From assembly GCF_003337575.1 (NCBI RefSeq), contig NZ_QPJM01000020.1, positions 1 through 64,000 on the forward strand: DNA of 64,000 bases, in the 5' to 3' direction. This document shows, piece by piece, positions 62,938 through 64,000 of the stretch. Within the stretch, counting starts at the first letter, position 1. Each line of letters opens with the position of its first letter. The position numbers were made by a program, and so were the translations under genes. Source of the stretch: Phyllobacterium bourgognense. Its GTDB lineage: Bacteria; Pseudomonadota; Alphaproteobacteria; Rhizobiales; Rhizobiaceae. The notes under the pieces were generated by a model. That model saw only the letters and a list, made by a program, of their open reading frames with translations, ran no database searches and had not been told where the DNA came from.

Positions 62938-63603
62938 TCAAGCCCCGGTATAGGGGGCTGCTGCATCCCAGATGAGGACACGGATCGGCGTCGGATCAAA
63001 GCCGTTGCATGGATTGTTGATCTGCGGGCAATTGGAAATGACGCAAAGCACATCCATTTCGGCCACCAGCTCAACATAATCACCTGGTGAGGAGATACCG
63101 TCGACGATTGTCATCTCACCGTTCGGCTTGATCGGTACGTTCATGAAGAAGTTGATGTTCGGCACGATGTCGCGCTTGCTCATTCCATGCTTCGTCACCT
63201 CAAGCGCGAAATTGTCCCGGCAGGCGTGCAGATACTTGGTGCCGTGACCGAAGCGCACGGTATTGCTTTCGCAGGAACACGCACCGGCAGAGGTATCATG
63301 ACGGCCGCAGCTGTCCGCCATCATCGTCAACATGACATTACCTTCGTTCGACATGATCCTCGTGCCGGTGCCGATATAGGCGGCGCCCTGTTCGCGCATG
63401 GTGTCCTGGTTGGAGTAACGCTCATAGAAATCATCGGCCCGGTAGAAAAGCGTATCGATCGCCTGCTGGCCGTAGCTATCCTCGATGCGGATCGTCTGGC
63501 CCTTGCGAACAATGCCGGACCAAGGTGCCTCGGCCGGGATGAAATGATCCTGGACAGCATTTTCAAGACTGCGCGATGCAGCGGTCTGAATGAAATCAGT
63601 CAT
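62938..63603 (-). CDS. DUF1989 protein, carboxyguanidine deiminase subunit (urea carboxylase-associated)
   Basis: 221 residues, formerly called urea carboxylase-associated protein 2. HFIPAEAPWSGIVRKGQTIRI, DSYGQQAIDTLFYRADD, ERYSNQDTMREQGAAYIGTG and ISNCPQINNPCNGFDPTPI are the family markers; cysteines in CGRHD, GACSCES and SNCPQ are probable metal ligands. With its partner at 63617 it should form the heteromeric carboxyguanidine deiminase (CgiAB type) that turns carboxyguanidine into allophanate. 13 bp separate it from the partner gene. Confidence 0.88.
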   Translation of the reverse strand: MTDFIQTAASRSLENAVQDHFIPAEAPWSGIVRKGQTIRIEDSYGQQAIDTLFYRADDFYERYSNQDTMREQGAAYIGTGTRIMSNEGNVMLTMMADSCGRHDTSAGACSCESNTVRFGHGTKYLHACRDNFALEVTKHGMSKRDIVPNINFFMNVPIKPNGEMTIVDGISSPGDYVELVAEMDVLCVISNCPQINNPCNGFDPTPIRVLIWDAAAPYTGA

Positions 63604-63616
63604 TGTCGTGTGCTCC

Positions 63617-64000
63617 CTAGGCCAACATCAGCGCGTTGTTTTCAAAGCCGCGGACGGCTTCGGCGGTGGCAGTGCGGGAGAGATCATCCGCGGTGGGGGA
63701 CGCAGATTGGAACCGTGTCACAGTCACCGCCCTCGGCGCATAAACCGGATCCGGATCGAGAGGATGAGGGCAATTCGAGAAACCGACCATCATGTCCATC
63801 TCAGCGCGAAGTTCAGCATAATCGCCGCTATTGGAGAGTGTACCGCGCCACCGAAATTCGCCGGCATCGTCGATACGAACGGGCGCAAAAAGATTGAGAA
63901 CGGCTGGGATGTCGCGACGATCGAGGCCAAGCTTTCCGGCGACAAGCACTAGATTGTCACGCGTGTTGCGGGTCTTCACATTAGGGTATTTGGCAGCATT
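63617..64000 (-). CDS. DUF1989 protein, carboxyguanidine deiminase partner subunit (5' end cut by window)
   Basis: Only the C-terminal 127 residues are in the window. They start NAAKYPNVKTRNTRDNLVLV and continue with DIPAVLNLFAPVRIDD, SGDYAELRAEMDMMVGFSNC and PHPLDPDP. The SNCPHPLDP segment parallels SNCPQINNP of the neighbour, showing the two are paralogues. The start codon lies beyond base 64000; an internal GTG at 63979 is not the real start. It is upstream of its partner in the same operon. Any guanidine riboswitch or substrate importer would also lie beyond the window. Confidence 0.88.
   Translation of the reverse strand, partial: NAAKYPNVKTRNTRDNLVLVAGKLGLDRRDIPAVLNLFAPVRIDDAGEFRWRGTLSNSGDYAELRAEMDMMVGFSNCPHPLDPDPVYAPRAVTVTRFQSASPTADDLSRTATAEAVRGFENNALMLA

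Noticed and set aside
1-64000. CRISPR array, tRNA, rRNA, complete insertion sequence or prophage
   Set aside because: No regularly spaced repeats, no recognisable structural RNA gene and no transposase, integrase or phage structural gene were seen.

Overview
The window reads as chromosomal or large-replicon DNA of an alphaproteobacterium of the Hyphomicrobiales (Rhizobiales), most like the Phyllobacteriaceae/Brucellaceae. The reasons are the many ABC importers of rhizobial type, an HWE-family histidine kinase, an RgtE/ArnT-like lipid A decoration operon, a toxin-like protein carrying the rhizobial RVPAGN-x-DGGQWT motif, frequent GTG/TTG starts and ATGA-coupled genes, and palindromic intergenic elements. 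The genus is inferred from gene content only; there is no rRNA or tRNA gene in the window.

Layout. 1-679: intergenic DNA with inverted repeats. 680-4450: a three-gene operon (alpha/beta hydrolase, CaiB-type CoA-transferase, ThDP enzyme). 4554-7297: GT2 glycosyltransferase, LAB_N membrane protein and ArnT-like transferase, probably a lipid A glycosylation unit. 7377-9100: a candidate nuclease toxin and its immunity protein. 9111-11514: UDP-glucose 6-dehydrogenase and an aldo/keto reductase. 11539-12354: a palindromic element and a HicAB toxin-antitoxin module whose hicA is frameshifted. 12412-23655: an amino-sugar (N-acetylmuramate/N-acetylglucosamine) salvage locus with two divergent arms. 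The leftward arm is murQ plus a sugar ABC importer and an oxidoreductase. The rightward arm is kinase, GntR regulator, NagB-II-like SIS enzyme, nagA and nicotinamidase. Matching direct-repeat operators lie in front of both arms. 23720-28012: a ugpBAEC glycerol-3-phosphate importer behind a three-unit Pho box. 28072-30666: metNIQ with a structured leader. 31296-33638: a GGDEF/EAL protein. 33668-35506: an unusual fusion of a transporter-like membrane domain to a hot-dog thioesterase.

35759-43836 is the most unusual block. It is a tightly packed eight-gene leftward operon. An OpuC/OsmU-type quaternary-amine importer feeds two luciferase-like flavin monooxygenases, an ornithine-cyclodeaminase-family protein and a histidine-ammonia-lyase homologue that lacks the Ala-Ser-Gly triad needed to form the MIO electrophile. 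A cupin is divergent. I infer uptake and degradation of a betaine-like compound; the substrate is unknown.

44575-52577 is a mixed stretch: a peptide deformylase homologue missing metal ligands, an orphan NtrY-like kinase, small membrane proteins, an HWE kinase, a GNAT acetyltransferase, a decayed receiver-domain gene and a DUF3455 protein. 53547-57134 is a ribose-type ABC importer. 57594-64000 is a biotin-dependent urea/guanidine carboxylase operon (allophanate hydrolase, carboxylase and two DUF1989 proteins, the last cut by the window end), whose gene content fits guanidine degradation better than urea degradation.
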